The position numbers and the translations under genes are program-made. A stretch of 64,000 bases of DNA from Nematostella vectensis. Taxonomy: Eukaryota > Cnidaria > Anthozoa > Actiniaria > Edwardsiidae. The notes below the pieces were generated by a model that made no database searches, was not told where the DNA came from, and was given only the letters and a program-made list of their open reading frames with translations. This document shows positions 23,371 through 34,424 of the stretch, one piece after another; position 1 is the stretch's first letter, and every line of letters begins with the position of its first letter. The stretch is from NCBI RefSeq assembly GCF_932526225.1, contig NC_064041.1, forward strand, positions 2,926,699-2,990,698, given 5' to 3'.

Positions 23371-23687
23371 CAGGCCCGTACCCAGGAGGGTAAACACACA
23401 CACTTACAAGGCCGAAAGTCCACTTTCTCAATAGACATGATATTTTTAGACAAAACTATAAAGCATAAGCTAGATCACTCTGGTATGTCATCAATCTATA
23501 AGTCAGACTTTTTATAGCCAAATCCGACAATAAACGTCCTAGATACTGCAAAGACATAAAAAATCTCTTTTTGTTCCTTCTCACTCCCCACCCCCCTTCC
23601 TCCAAGAAAAATTAGGTCCACTTTCTCGGATTTCGAATCCCCACCCCCCCCCCCCCCCCCCCAAATAAAATCCTGGGTACGGGCCTG
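23371..23687 (+). mobile_element. MITE with CAGGCCCGTACCCAGGA ends (unit 2)
   Basis: Unit 2 counterpart of the element at 11,569-11,881, with both 17-bp ends kept and a long C-run (about 23,643-23,662) in place of mixed C-rich sequence. It again ends 20 bp from the F5/8C stop codon. Confidence 0.88.
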
Positions 23688-23707
23688 GTATGGTTCCAGT
23701 TTTTAAG

Positions 23708-26076
23708 TCATGCTTCACACCCGTAAAACTCCGCTCTCATAGTGATATGTTCCTGCCAAGCCCGTACTACAATCCTGACGAAACGCGCTTTGATGACAGG
23801 GAAGAACTCGTGCTTCACCACAGTGGTCTTATCGGAGTTGCCAGGGAACACCTGAAAATAAAAAGCATAATTTGTAAAAGCAACACAACAAAGTAAAACC
23901 CACAATTTCCGGCTCTTAACTATATATGATTGGAAGATTGCAAATTTACAAAAAGTTGACATATTCTCTCAGACTGTATTCCACAAATCACGCCATTCCC
24001 ATCTTGGTAACTCTACCATTGAACTCCCCCAGACTATACTTCACACTGTTCACGTGTTCTCACCTTAAACCATTCGCGTCTTGAAAACTCTGTAGCGCCC
24101 GCAAATGTAATAATTACCCGCAAAGGTTATGAATGAAATAAAAAGTTATTTTTATCCAGGCAGCGTTAGTTATGGAAAATGATTGATAAATCCAGCATCG
24201 TCAATTCTTATATCGTATGATTTCTGTATCTGCCATAATTTACAACAGATTCAAGGGGTTTGACTTAACTATTTTCTACAATTTTTATAAAAAGCTCACG
24301 AGAAAGAAAAAGAAATCTCTAAGGTCTTCTGCAACCACAGTAATTAGGAATAAGATAGCATATTACAAATGTGGTGAAATATGTGGTGTGATATACTTTT
24401 AAAAATATATATACTATCCGAAAACTTTTTTTGTGTGCTTTATTTGTATTTGTTATAATTACAATGCAGAGTTAAAGAAGCAAGCGGTCTTGGCGATTAA
24501 AAAAGAAAAACAAAACGAGACAGCTAAGGACTTATTCTCCGCATCTGCTTTTAAAAAAACAAAAACAAAATAAAATATACTTTAGATCACAATGTTTTCA
24601 GTTATATGACTTTTGATCATTGATAGTCAACGACCGCTTGTTTCTTTTCTCTGCAATTGTGATTAAAGCAATGACCAATGGAGCACAAAATAAAAAAAAT
24701 AAAATAACGAGTTCGGGGATAGTATATATTATTAGTATATTATATTATATAGTATATATCGCAAATTTCACCACATTTGCAATATGCTATCTTATTCCTA
24801 ATTGCGGTAGTTGACCTTAGAGCTATCTTTTTTTTCGTGAACTTTTTAAAATATTTAAGAATTAAGTTTCTAATTATTTTAGAAAAATAGTTGCGTTCTT
24901 TTACCCCTCGAATCTGTTATAAATTATGACACGATAGAAAAACAATACGATATAAAAATTGACCGCTTTCACATCCTCGATTTATCAATTATTGTCCATA
25001 AAAGCCTTAAACTAACGGCGCCTGACTGAAAATAACTTTTCAAGACCTTATTACGTTTGCGGCTAAAACCTAATTACATTTGCAGGTTTATTACAATTGC
25101 GAGTAAAACCTAATTACATTTGCAGGTTTATTACAATTGCGGGTAAAACCTAATTACATTTGCAGGTTTATTACAATTGCGGCTAAAAACTTATTACACT
25201 TGCAGGTTTATTACAATTGCGGGTAAAACCTTATTACATTTGCGGGTAAAACCTAATTACATTTGCAGGTTTATAACAATTGCAGGTAAAACCTTATTAC
25301 ATTTGCGGGTAAAACCTAATTACATTTGCAGGTTTATTACAATTGAGGGTAAAACCTTATTACATTTGCGGCTAAAAACTAATTACATTTCCGGGTAAAT
25401 TACAATTGCGGCTAAAACCTAATTACATTTGCAGGTTTATTACAATTGCAGGTAAAACCTTATTACATTTGCGGGTAAAACCTAATTACATTTGCAGATT
25501 TATTACAATTGCGGGTAAAACCTTATTACATTTGCGGCTAAAAACTAATTACATTTGCGGGTAAATTACAATTGCGGCTAAAACCTAATTACATTTGCAG
25601 GTTTATTACAATTGCAGGTAAAACCTTATTACATTTGCAGGTTTATTACAATTGCGGGTAATTATAACATTTACGGGCGCTACAACTTTACCATTGAACT
25701 CCACCCTGGCTGTACTCCACACTGTACATGTGTCTTACCTTAATCACGCCATTCTCGTCTTGGTAACTCTGCCACTGATCTCCCGTCAGACTGTATTCCA
25801 CACTGTACTCGGTCACCCATTGGCTACTTCCTTGTGGGCGCCCCTGCGTTGCTACATGGGTAACCCACATGACTCGACCCAGGTCCACCTGTAGGTACTC
25901 GCCTGTTCGTAGATTCCTGGCTGCCCATGCGCCGCTGTGTTGACCCCTCACCAGTTGGTTGTTAAGGCGTCCGTAATGAGGGGAGAGGCCAGAATTCCAA
26001 GACGACGAAGCCGTAATGCTTGAGTCTGGAATTCTGCCATCTTCCATCCCCAGGGGGTATTGGTTGAAAACACATC
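23708..26076 (-). pseudogene. F5/8C domain exons of unit 2 (first exon lost)
   Basis: Complement exons 25739-26076 and 23708-23851 match exons 2 and 3 of the unit 1 gene in length (338 and 144 nt), splice sites and phase. They encode a complete F5/8C domain (CVFNQYPLGMEDGRIPDS .. ITMRAEFYGC) with no stop. Differences include SSWNSGLSPHYG against SFHDSHMSPYYG and WQEHI against WHGHI. The signal/PAN-like exon is deleted: only about its last 25 bases and a GTAAAT donor remain near 26,455-26,482. The upstream PAN exon at 30,590-30,870 ends in phase 0 at its best donor, while this exon needs phase 1. The domain may still be expressed by another splice route, or may be dead. Confidence 0.6.
24092..25683. 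mobile_element. Fold-back DNA transposon in F5/8C intron (unit 2)
   Basis: Same element as 12,286-13,625, with the same ends and arms. It is about 250 bp longer because the internal 40-bp minisatellite (about 25,050-25,662) has more units. It was inherited with the duplication, not inserted twice. Confidence 0.85.
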
Positions 26077-26476
26077 CTATGCATTTTAAGATTGAAGGAG
26101 TAAGAGTTTTTTTCATTAAAAAAAAACTGAGAGGGGGGGTGGGAGGTATTAACAGGCAGAATTTTTAACCTCTCGAACAAGTGACCTCAATTTCTTTGTT
26201 TTAATTTTTTTTCTTTCAATGATATGACTCAATTTGTAACACATATACAAATTACATGTATAGCCGTGATATGAATATATTTAGTATTGACACGTTTATA
26301 TGAAGCATAAATTACTAAAAAGTGAGAGGCCTCTTGTCCCTTCCCGTCTGTTTCCCCTTAGGTTCTATCAACATTTTGCTCAGGATATTTTTTAACAACA
26401 TACGAAGTATTCGGGAATTCAACTTATCTATGTTTCGGTTTACTTTCATTTACCATCTCTTATATCCGCGTAAACA

Positions 26477-26955
26477 GAGTTGAAACGATGTGAATATGTG
26501 ACAAACACGAAGGTATTATGCTAAGAGATGGACTTTCATAAGAAGTTTATTAAAATTCAATCGAAGATAAAGCATGGGAATAATGCAGTTTGTGTTAACA
26601 GTGTTAACAGCATTTAAATATCAATCGTAAATCGCAACAGGACAGCTTTTTTAATTAAAATTATACTTGACCCTGCTGTGTAGGAGCTGTGCCATCTGGG
26701 CATTGCACAAATTTCTCATTCCCCACAAAAATCGGAGCATTCTTCGAACAAAAGTCTATCTAATCTATTATTCACTTTCATTTTGAAGTGCAAATTAATA
26801 CTTTTAAGTTTTTAACACTCTAAATAGCGAAATCGCGAATAAATCTTTCGTACTCATTTAATAAATTTAAACCCGACGAGAGTTCCGGAAAACCATCATA
26901 TCCACAACCGTAAATCGTATTTTTACTATCCACGATTCACTTCAAAAGACAGGGG
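26477..26955. other. Unit 2 flank with deleted first exon
   Basis: Aligns with 14,845-15,272 of unit 1. About 295 bp, corresponding to nearly the whole signal/PAN-like exon, is missing between CGTAAACAGAG and CGATGTGAATATGTGAC. An extra ~60 bp lies near 26,757-26,822. No coding exon. Confidence 0.6.
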
Positions 26956-28293
26956 CCACCTTGATCACGGTGTGTACCCACTCCGCACCCCACCTTGATC
27001 ACGGGGTGCAACCCCACCGCACCCCACCTTGATCACGGGGTGCACCCTCTCCACACCCCACCTTGATCACGGGGTGCAACCCCACCGCACCCCACCTTGA
27101 TCACGGGGTGCAACCCCACCGCACCCCACCTTGATCACGGGGTGCACCCTCTCCGCACCCCACCTTGATCACGGGGTGCACCCCCTCCACAGCACCCCTT
27201 CATCACGGGGTGCACCCTCTCCACACCCCACCTTGATCACGGGGTGCAACCCCACCGCACCCCACCTTGATCACGGGGTGCACCCTCTCCGCACCCCACC
27301 TTGATCACGGGGTGCACCCCCTTTACAGCACCCCTTGATCACGGGGTGCACCCTCTCCACAGCACCCCTTGATCACGGGGTGCACCCCCTCCGCACCCCA
27401 CCTTGATCACGGGGTGCACCCCCTCCACAGCACCCCTTGATCACGGGGTGCACCCTCCCCACAGCACCCCACCTTGATCACGGGGTGCACCCCCTCCACA
27501 CCCCACCTTGATCACGGGGTGCACCCCCTCCACACCCCACCTTGATCACGGGGTGCACCCCCTCCACACCCCACCTTGATCACGGAATGCACCCCCTCCA
27601 CACCCCACCTTGATCACGGTGTGCACCCCCTCCACACCCCACCTTGATCACGGGGTGCACCCTCTCCACAGCACCCCACCTTGATCACGGGGTGCACCCT
27701 CTCCACAGCACCCCTTGATCACGGGGTGCACCCCCTCCACACCCCACCTTGATCACGGGGTGCACCCTCTCCACAGCACCCCACCTTGATCACGGGGTGC
27801 ACCCCCTCCACACCCCACCTTGATCACGGGGTGCACCCTCTCCACAGCACCCCTTGATCACGGGGTGCACCCCCTCCACACCCCACCTTGATCACGGGGT
27901 GCACCCTCTCCACAGCACCCCACCTTGATCACGGGGTGCACCCCCTCCACAGCACCCCACCTTGATCACGGGGTGCACCCCCTCCACACCCCACCTTGAT
28001 CACGAGGTGCACCCCCTCCACACCCCACCTTGATCACGGGGTGCACCCCCTCCACACCCCACCTTGATCACGGGGTGCAACCCCACCGCACCCCACCTTG
28101 ATCACGGGGTGCACCCTCTCCGCACCCCACCTTGATCACGGGGTGCACCCTCTCCACAGCACCCCACCTTGATCACGGGGTGCACCCCCTCCACAGCACC
28201 CCACCTTGATCACGGGGTGCACCCCCTCCACACCCCACCTTGATCACGGGGTGCACCCTCTCCGCACCCACCTTGATCACGCACCCACCTTGA
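26956..28293. repeat. 34-bp GC-rich satellite array (unit 2, forward part)
   Basis: About 38 units of the same satellite, with unit-2-specific variants such as the GTGCAACCCCACCGCACC spacer and shortened CAGCACCCCTTGATCACGG units. The variant mix differs from unit 1, so the two arrays were homogenised separately. Confidence 0.93.
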
Positions 28294-29620
28294 TCACTTA
28301 ATAACATTTTACATGAATGCCAGTCATGCTTTCGGTCACAACATTCAACTCTGAACTCTTTGATCGAAGCTACCAATGAATGGTTTCTTAATATAGACCA
28401 ACGACCTTATAAATGCTGTTGTTTTTGTAGATCTGGCTAAGGCATTCGATACAGTAAATCACGACATTCTTATTCATAAACTTGCAAAGTATGGCCTACG
28501 CGAATCAAGTCTAATTTGGATTAGATCATACCTTACTGGGCGTAGCCAAAAATGCGTTGTCAATGGTGACCTATCATCACCTAGGCCAATTTCATGCGGG
28601 GTCCCGCAAGGGAGCATTTTAGGTCCCCTACTGTTTCTCGTATATGTGAATGATTTGCCTAATTGTCTAACATTCTCAAAGGCTAGAATGTATGCTGATA
28701 ATACCAACCTTACTATATGTTCTGCTGATGCTACACTAGTTAAAACAAGATTAAATACAGATCTAAACAGCATAAGTCTCTGGTTAATAGCCAATAAATT
28801 GAGCCTTAACGTTACAAAGACTGAATATATGATATTATGCTCGGCACAAAGCTCAGCAACCTCGAGCACCTCATAAATATCAAAATTAACGAGAAGGTAC
28901 TAAAAAGGGTCAATAACACTAAAGTACTTGGAGTTACTATTGATAAAAAGCTTTCTTGGGAAGCACATTTCAATAGTATATCCAAGAAAATTTCATCTGG
29001 TATTAGTGCTTTAAAGAGAATAAGACCTTACGTATCTACCAATACTCTTGAAACCATTTATTCATCAAATATCCAACCACACTTTGACTACTGTTCTCCC
29101 GTTTGGGACAATTGCAGCAAAGGTTTGTTGGAAAAATTACAAAAATTACAAAACAGGGCAGCACGTATTCTAACTTATTCTCCCTATGACACTTCTAGTA
29201 CTGAGGTGCTAGGGAAACTGGGTTGGAGGACAGTTGCTGATAAACTGAGAGAAGCGAGGTGCACATTAATGTATAAGATTTTGAATGGTTTACAGCCTGA
29301 GTATCTAAGGAAGCTGTTTGTTCAACGGTCAGATACGACTGATGTCACTTTGAGAAATACTAGTAACAAAGGGGCCAAACAATGGAACAGTCTTGATCCT
29401 AAATTAAGGCAGGCAAATTCTCTGGCCTCATTCAAATCTTTACTTCAAAGAAATGTCTCGAGCCACGCTTAACATCTATCAATTGTTTTTATTTATTGAA
29501 TTGTACATTTATTGTGACACGGTTTACTTGGAAACCAGTTGTAATTCTTATAGATTTTACATAACTGATGTAAAACCGTGCTTAAATAAATTTATATGTA
29601 TGTATATGTATGTATGTATC
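28294..29620 (+). mobile_element. LINE (CR1/Rex-like) inserted in the satellite
   Basis: Plus-strand element truncated at its 5' end inside reverse transcriptase and ending with a TATG/TGTA tail (29,594-29,620). Satellite lies on both sides, forward on the left and reverse on the right. Coding sense runs from the RT fingers to the end of ORF2 with at least one frameshift. Confidence 0.88.
28395..29472 (+). pseudogene. LINE reverse transcriptase and C-terminal domain, frameshifted
   Basis: Motif A is visible as FVDLAKAFDTVNHDIL, motif B as CGVPQGSILGPLLFL, and motif C as MYADNTNLT, where the second catalytic Asp of YADD is replaced by Asn. The thumb (WLIANKLSLNVTKTEYM) follows. The frame breaks near 28,855 and continues in the frame of 28,837-29,472 (KVLGVTIDKKLSWEAHF, then FDYCSPVWDNCS and LQNRAARILT) to a stop after SSHA. 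Both the Asp-to-Asn change and the frameshift make this copy inactive. Confidence 0.88.
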
Positions 29621-29624
29621 TTGG

Positions 29625-29942
29625 GGGGGGGGGGTGTGGAGGGGGTGCACCACGTGATCTAGGGAGTGTGGAGGGGGTGCACCCCGTGATCAAGGGGGGT
29701 GTGTTAAGGGGGTGCACCCCGTGATCTAGGGGGTGTGTGAAGGGGTGCACCCCGTAATCTAGGGGGGTGTGAAGGGGGTGCACCTCCTTATCAAGGGAGT
29801 GTGTGGAGGAGTTGCAGCCCGTGATCAAGGGGGGGAATGTGGAGGGGGTGCACCCCGTGATCAAGGGGGGGGGAATGTGCAGAGGGTGCAGCCCGTGATC
29901 AAGGGGGGGAATGTGGAGGAGGTGCACCCCGTGATCAAAAGC
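29625..29942. repeat. 34-bp satellite, reverse orientation (unit 2)
   Basis: About nine units reading GGGGGTGCACCCCGTGATCA, the reverse complement of the units at 26,956-28,293, with longer G-runs. This is the counterpart of the short reverse block at 16,659-16,727, but it lies on the other side of the array. Confidence 0.9.
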
Positions 29943-30589
29943 TTGCTTATTATTTCGTAGTGCCCGCAAATACCCTTGGGTCGGTGAGTATGGGTAAGCT
30001 TGTAGACCAGCAGCTCCTTACTTTAAGAACCTAGACTAATGCTTTGGTGAAGTTCTGTAGCTTAGAAACGGCAATTGTTATTACCTGGGATGCATTTATT
30101 TTCTGGAGACTTCCTGGACCCGAACTGAATGCATTCTTCACCATTTGTGCAACCGCTACCGACATCGCACTATAAAAGCAATCGCCTGACGTTATCAGTA
30201 AAATTTTCAGCCTACAAGGCATGAAATTTTACCCTTGAAGAGGTGCGAACGTGGGATCATAGTTATTAAAAAGTAATAACAACAGCCAAACAAACAAAGA
30301 GGCAGAGAAATAGAATAAGATAAAACATTTAAGATTACAAATCATAGCATAATGGTAAATGCTGGGTTATGATTTCTATAGAGGAATACGAGGGAAATTT
30401 TGAATATAGTGTTCTATATAGCACGGGTTCGTTCTTGCACCAACTCCATCAACCCCCACAAAGTTTTTTGGAAAGGATCTCCATTTTTTTAATCTTTTTG
30501 ATGAGTGAGTTGTTTTTTTAAGACTGCAATAGGGGAAAGGAACCGAAAACCTGGTAAAAAGACACCATACCAACAACATACAATATTAC
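29943..30589. other. gene-free stretch between satellite and PAN exon
   Basis: Contains the block 30,092-30,198 shared with unit 1 (19,483-19,570). Otherwise AT-rich, with no exon recognised. It would be intron if the PAN exon belongs to the F5/8C gene. Confidence 0.5.
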
Positions 30590-32859
30590 CTGGCGTCCCC
30601 CAAGGTACCAGTCTGGGTTATTAGTGGTCTGGTCCTCCTTTACCAGCACAGGCCCGTCATACAACTCACACGGCCGCACCAGCCCAGTCGTGTCCAATGG
30701 CCCAACATTGTACACGGTGCACGACCTTCTTTTCTTGCACAGCTCGGCGCAGTGTAAGAGGTCTTGGACGAGTACAGTTCGCCAGGGCGCCATGCCACTC
30801 AGTTTGATGCCTTTCATTGGTTCACGGGTGTCGAACGGTAGCTCTGGATCTCCTGCGTCACATTGCTGCCCTGGTGACGTCACGCACACACTTATTATGA
30901 GCGATCTTATGATCATTGTACAGCATATGCGGGCATACAAGCGCCCTGGTGACGTCACGCACACGCCATTATCAGAGCTTTGGTCCTTGGCAAGCATGCG
31001 AGCTTACGAAAACGAGCAAACAAGCATTGCCCTATTCTATTTGCAACATTCGAGTACAATGAAATAAAGCAATGCGTAAAATTAGACATGTTTAAAGTTT
31101 ATTATCGATACGGAGAAACTAAAAGATTACTTGGATAAAATGAGCCGTGGAATAAATTGCTCATCAACTAACTATGGTGACGTGCAATTTCTGTTATAAA
31201 GAGGAAATGATGATAATGCTATTTCCAGACGCGTTCCCAGAATTGGCCGAGGAGGGCCCCCCCCCCTCCCTCCCTCTCTCCCTCCCGGAAAAATTAGGTC
31301 CACTTTCTCGGATTTCGCACCCCCCCCCCCCCCCAATAAAAATCCTGGGTACGGGCCTGTATAGGTATCATATGGATAAGCATGGTATTTGAAGATTCCT
31401 TATTAAGAAATGACCCATTTTTGGCCACAAGGGGGTGGTGGCACCGGAATGAAAAGAAATAGTTCGATCAACGTGGTGACTGATTTTGCTATGATCTCGC
31501 TCAATGTTCAAAGTAAAATATTGGCTTAATATCATAACCTACAAAGGGAAGTCACTACTCATGGTACGAAGCCGATTTATGGGAAAAGCTTTTTGGTATC
31601 TGTGGTTGCGCGGGCAGCTGATGAGCTGATAACGTCAATCGAAATGTGGCCTTCGAAAACCCGAAGGCGCGACGAACAACAAAATTGAAAAAATGTCCAG
31701 AACAGGAATTTAGTGAAGAAAATATATATAAATATCTTTTCAATAACATGATATTTGGTTAGAAATAGTTGGAATACAGCTAATTTGAAGGGGACTTCTT
31801 CTAAATGTTTTTCTATGTATGTTTTAGTCTTTCAAAAACATAAAAGTGCATGGCATGTGCAGCTGTATCTACCCGCCAAGTAAGATCAAATTCATCAATA
31901 TCAATATCTCTTTTGTTCCTAACCTCGGCGTATTCTGTCACCCTTTCAATTCTAGACACTTAGCTATAAATTTAGACAAAATATGGAGTCCTATCCAATG
32001 GATTTTCATGCTATTCAAGTGCCATTTGAAGGCCTTTATTTTATAGCCAGTCGATCCGATTCGCGTAACGCGTGGTTTGGTAGGCTATGAAAACCCCATG
32101 CATGTGAATTAAATCCGTTTGCATCATGCTGAAATTTTATCCATCCAACAATGAAATCGACTCGATTATATTTCTACGATAACAAACAATGCTGGGTAAG
32201 TTATATTTTTCGAAATGATGGGAGTTTTAAACATTCAAAACAAAAACAAAACAACAGTGTCACGCAATTCGGATTCACGGACTTTAAGGTTAGGCGAACG
32301 TTGATTAAGAGAACTAAAATTTTTAGGTCTTTTGTGAACGTTTTCCTTAGATATTAAAGCTGACAAATCTTTTTTGCAAGCTTGTTCCATCTACCCCTGA
32401 TATCGCACCCCTATCAATGCCAACAAGTGCTGTTTTTAGTGGCTGCTCAATGAAAAGTAGTTTTATAGGAAGAAAGGGGTGCTACAAAACTAGTTATATG
32501 TAAAGGCTTAGTGCTAACGGTTACAAGGTGAACTCAACCCTTTTGAAATAACAGCATGTCAGGAGAAAATGCCGTTTGCTGTTTTTAAAGAAGAATAGAT
32601 ATCGAAATATTCAATGGTTTTCAGTTTATAGAAAAATTTTATAATTAGAACTCTTTTCTTTTTAAAGCATATTCGGAACGTTAAAAAAGGTGAGGTCTCC
32701 ACAAGTGAATTCTAATGCAAAATATAAAAAACAAGCGCAAGAAAGCGAGAAATCATCCTTACCGGAGATCAAATTGTTACCAACCAAGATTACTAACAGC
32801 ACAGCCAGTAATGCACACAGAGTTTCAAAAGAGAAGATTCTTTTGGAGAAGAAGTTCAT
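30590..32859 (-). CDS. Signal-peptide exon plus PAN/apple-like exon (5' part of unit 2 gene)
   Basis: Complement exons 32763-32859 (97 nt) and 30590-30870 (281 nt) join in phase to 126 codons. Exon 1 encodes a 33-residue hydrophobic leader (MNFFSKRIF .. LLAVLLVILVGNN) and ends TCCG/GTAAGG in phase 1. Exon 2 follows ACGTCACCAG and reads GQQCDAGDPELPFDT .. LLHCAELCKKRRSCTVYNVG .. CELYDGP .. WYLGGRQ, a PAN/apple-like domain with five cysteines; it ends CAG/GTAATA in phase 0. The domain is secreted or membrane-anchored. The F5/8C exon at 26,076 needs phase 1, so either an intermediate exon exists or the weaker donor TTG/GTATGG, in frame 24 nt further on, is used. The acceptor has a poor pyrimidine tract. 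No stop codon is assigned. Confidence 0.55.
31283..31359 (+). mobile_element. MITE fragment, right end
   Basis: The ATTAGGTCCACTTTCTCGGA block to TCCTGGGTACGGGCCTG. Present in unit 2 but not in unit 1, where a G-run (20,437-20,452) stands at the site. Probably inserted or rearranged after the duplication. Confidence 0.8.
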
Positions 32860-33422
32860 TGCAGTGTCAACATCGACAGCGAAGGGCAAAATATCCGAGA
32901 AATTATTCATTATCATCAAACCCCATTAAATATTCATGTGGACATCTGCGTGCTTAAGTTATTCAAAGAATAACTCAAAAATAATATTTTCTCATCATTA
33001 TGGGAAATTCAACAGTGCTGCTAAGTAAAGGCCAAAACCTGTTTTTTAAAAGATACCTCACCAAAATAAGGTTTATTTCTTGTAAATCCCAATACGAAAA
33101 AATTGTTCATCACTTTTCTATTTTCGCTTTCCAATATATAGTATTTAGTTGAAAAATGGACTTGAGAGGAACAAAATATTACCAGAACTATTTCAAGAAA
33201 TTATTATTAGTGAATCTTTATTGAGGATTAAATGCTGCTTGCATGTCCGTTAAATAATGAAGAAGACAAAAGAGACGGCTTTTTCGCATGATCCTTTGTC
33301 TAACATGCTGAAAACACTCCTTTATTATTTATTCCATTATATAAGCCCGCCGATTTGTCCCCTATAAAATGAAGCGCGTGTCGCGCAAAGGATTGTGGAG
33401 AGCTCTCAAAAGGCACTATTTA
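32860..33422. other. 5' flank of the signal exon, no gene seen
   Basis: AT-rich sequence where a promoter for the exon at 32,763-32,859 is expected. An in-frame upstream ATG (MMIMNNFSDIL) could lengthen the leader by about 20 residues. No clear core promoter motif. Confidence 0.45.
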
Positions 33423-33485
33423 ATTTTCGCGTCACTTTAATTTCGCAAATTTAAAAGATTCACGAAAATAAAGTGACGCGAAAAT
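33423..33485. repeat. 23-bp inverted repeat with CGCGAAAAT motifs
   Basis: Arms 33,423-33,445 (ATTTTCGCGTCACTTTA..) and 33,463-33,485 pair with one mismatch around a 17-nt loop. More CGCGAAAAT copies follow at 33,493-33,520. Likely a fold-back fragment. Confidence 0.8.
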
Positions 33486-33589
33486 AGTGTCGCGAAAATT
33501 AGGATGCGCGAAAATTAAGTGAGTACACAGGAAGCCGTAAGCTTTATGGAAATACCTTGTCTATTTAGTCAACTAATAGGGCCACGGAA

Positions 33590-33792
33590 TGGTCTTTGGC
33601 GAGCACTTGAGAGCTTGCGAGCACCCCGTTTTTTATGCGAGACCGAGCATTTTTAGTTGTTTAATAAATCGAGCAGCGAGCTTATCGAAAAATACAATGC
33701 GAGCACGGCAGAAAATTTGCGCGAGCATGCGAGCATTAGCCGAATACTGCGAGCACATCGAAATTTCGGGGGACTATTTGGGGGCCCTACAG
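33590..33792 (+). repeat. Second copy of the GCGAGCA repeat
   Basis: Same family as 16,482-16,650, with the GCTTGCGAGCACCCCGTTTT core and a GGGGGCCCT end. Extra GCGAG units are inserted (GAGACCGAGCATT, GCATGCGAGCATTAGCC). Confidence 0.75.
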
Positions 33793-34424
33793 TAGATGCC
33801 GTACTGTATAAATTAATGGAAAAGAATTTTTTGCCTTTTTAGTAAATTTGCTGAGTCAGTAAGCCCAAAACAATGTATGTTAGAGGAGCACGAAAAAATT
33901 GTTTTCAAATTCTGTGGGTATACCCTTCTCTGTGCTTCATCTGTTCATGCAGGGGCGATAAGAGAGAGGGTACCTGCACGTTTCACGAGTTTAAAAAATC
34001 GGAAATCACGTTTCACGAGTTTAAAAAATCGGAAATCACGTTTCACGATAAGCTGAAGACAACGATAAATCTTTATTAGGAAAACACGATTCACGATTTT
34101 TAAAAGTATAGATCACGCTGGTCAAATTTCGCCATTCACGAATCACGGCGAAGGCAGCAACCACGGATCACGGTTTACAATATGTCCTTTCCACGATTCA
34201 CGATAAACAAAAAAGGCCGTTCACGGATCGCGAAAATAACCCATGTTTATGGGGAAAACCATATATCGCCAATATTAAAACTTTAGAACACGCAAACATC
34301 GGCAAAATTCCTAATATAAAGATTTAGGCACTGCCTAAAAGCGGTGCTGACTGATCAAAGGTATTATTGGGGGATATAGGATCCTGCTCTCTACTGAGAT
34401 TTATTTATTGTACCAACCAAATGG
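33793..34424. other. Repeat-rich gene-free stretch
   Basis: A 30-bp unit (TTTCACGAGTTTAAAAAATC) is tandem twice at about 33,978-34,037. The words TTCACG, ATCACG and CACGATT are scattered to 34,235. No coding exon. Confidence 0.5.

Larger units (their letters stand above)
21354..32199. repeat. Tandem segmental duplication, unit 2
   Basis: Second copy of the ~11 kb unit, directly after unit 1 with about 23 bp between. Differences from unit 1: an extra 21,661-22,462 segment, a longer 40-bp minisatellite, loss of the signal/PAN-like exon near 26,480, a shorter satellite split by a LINE, an extra PAN exon, and a MITE fragment at 31,283-31,359. Confidence 0.93.

Noticed and set aside
30624-31067. 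147-codon plus-strand frame
   Set aside because: Antisense shadow of the PAN exon running on into GGTGACGTCAC repeat sequence.
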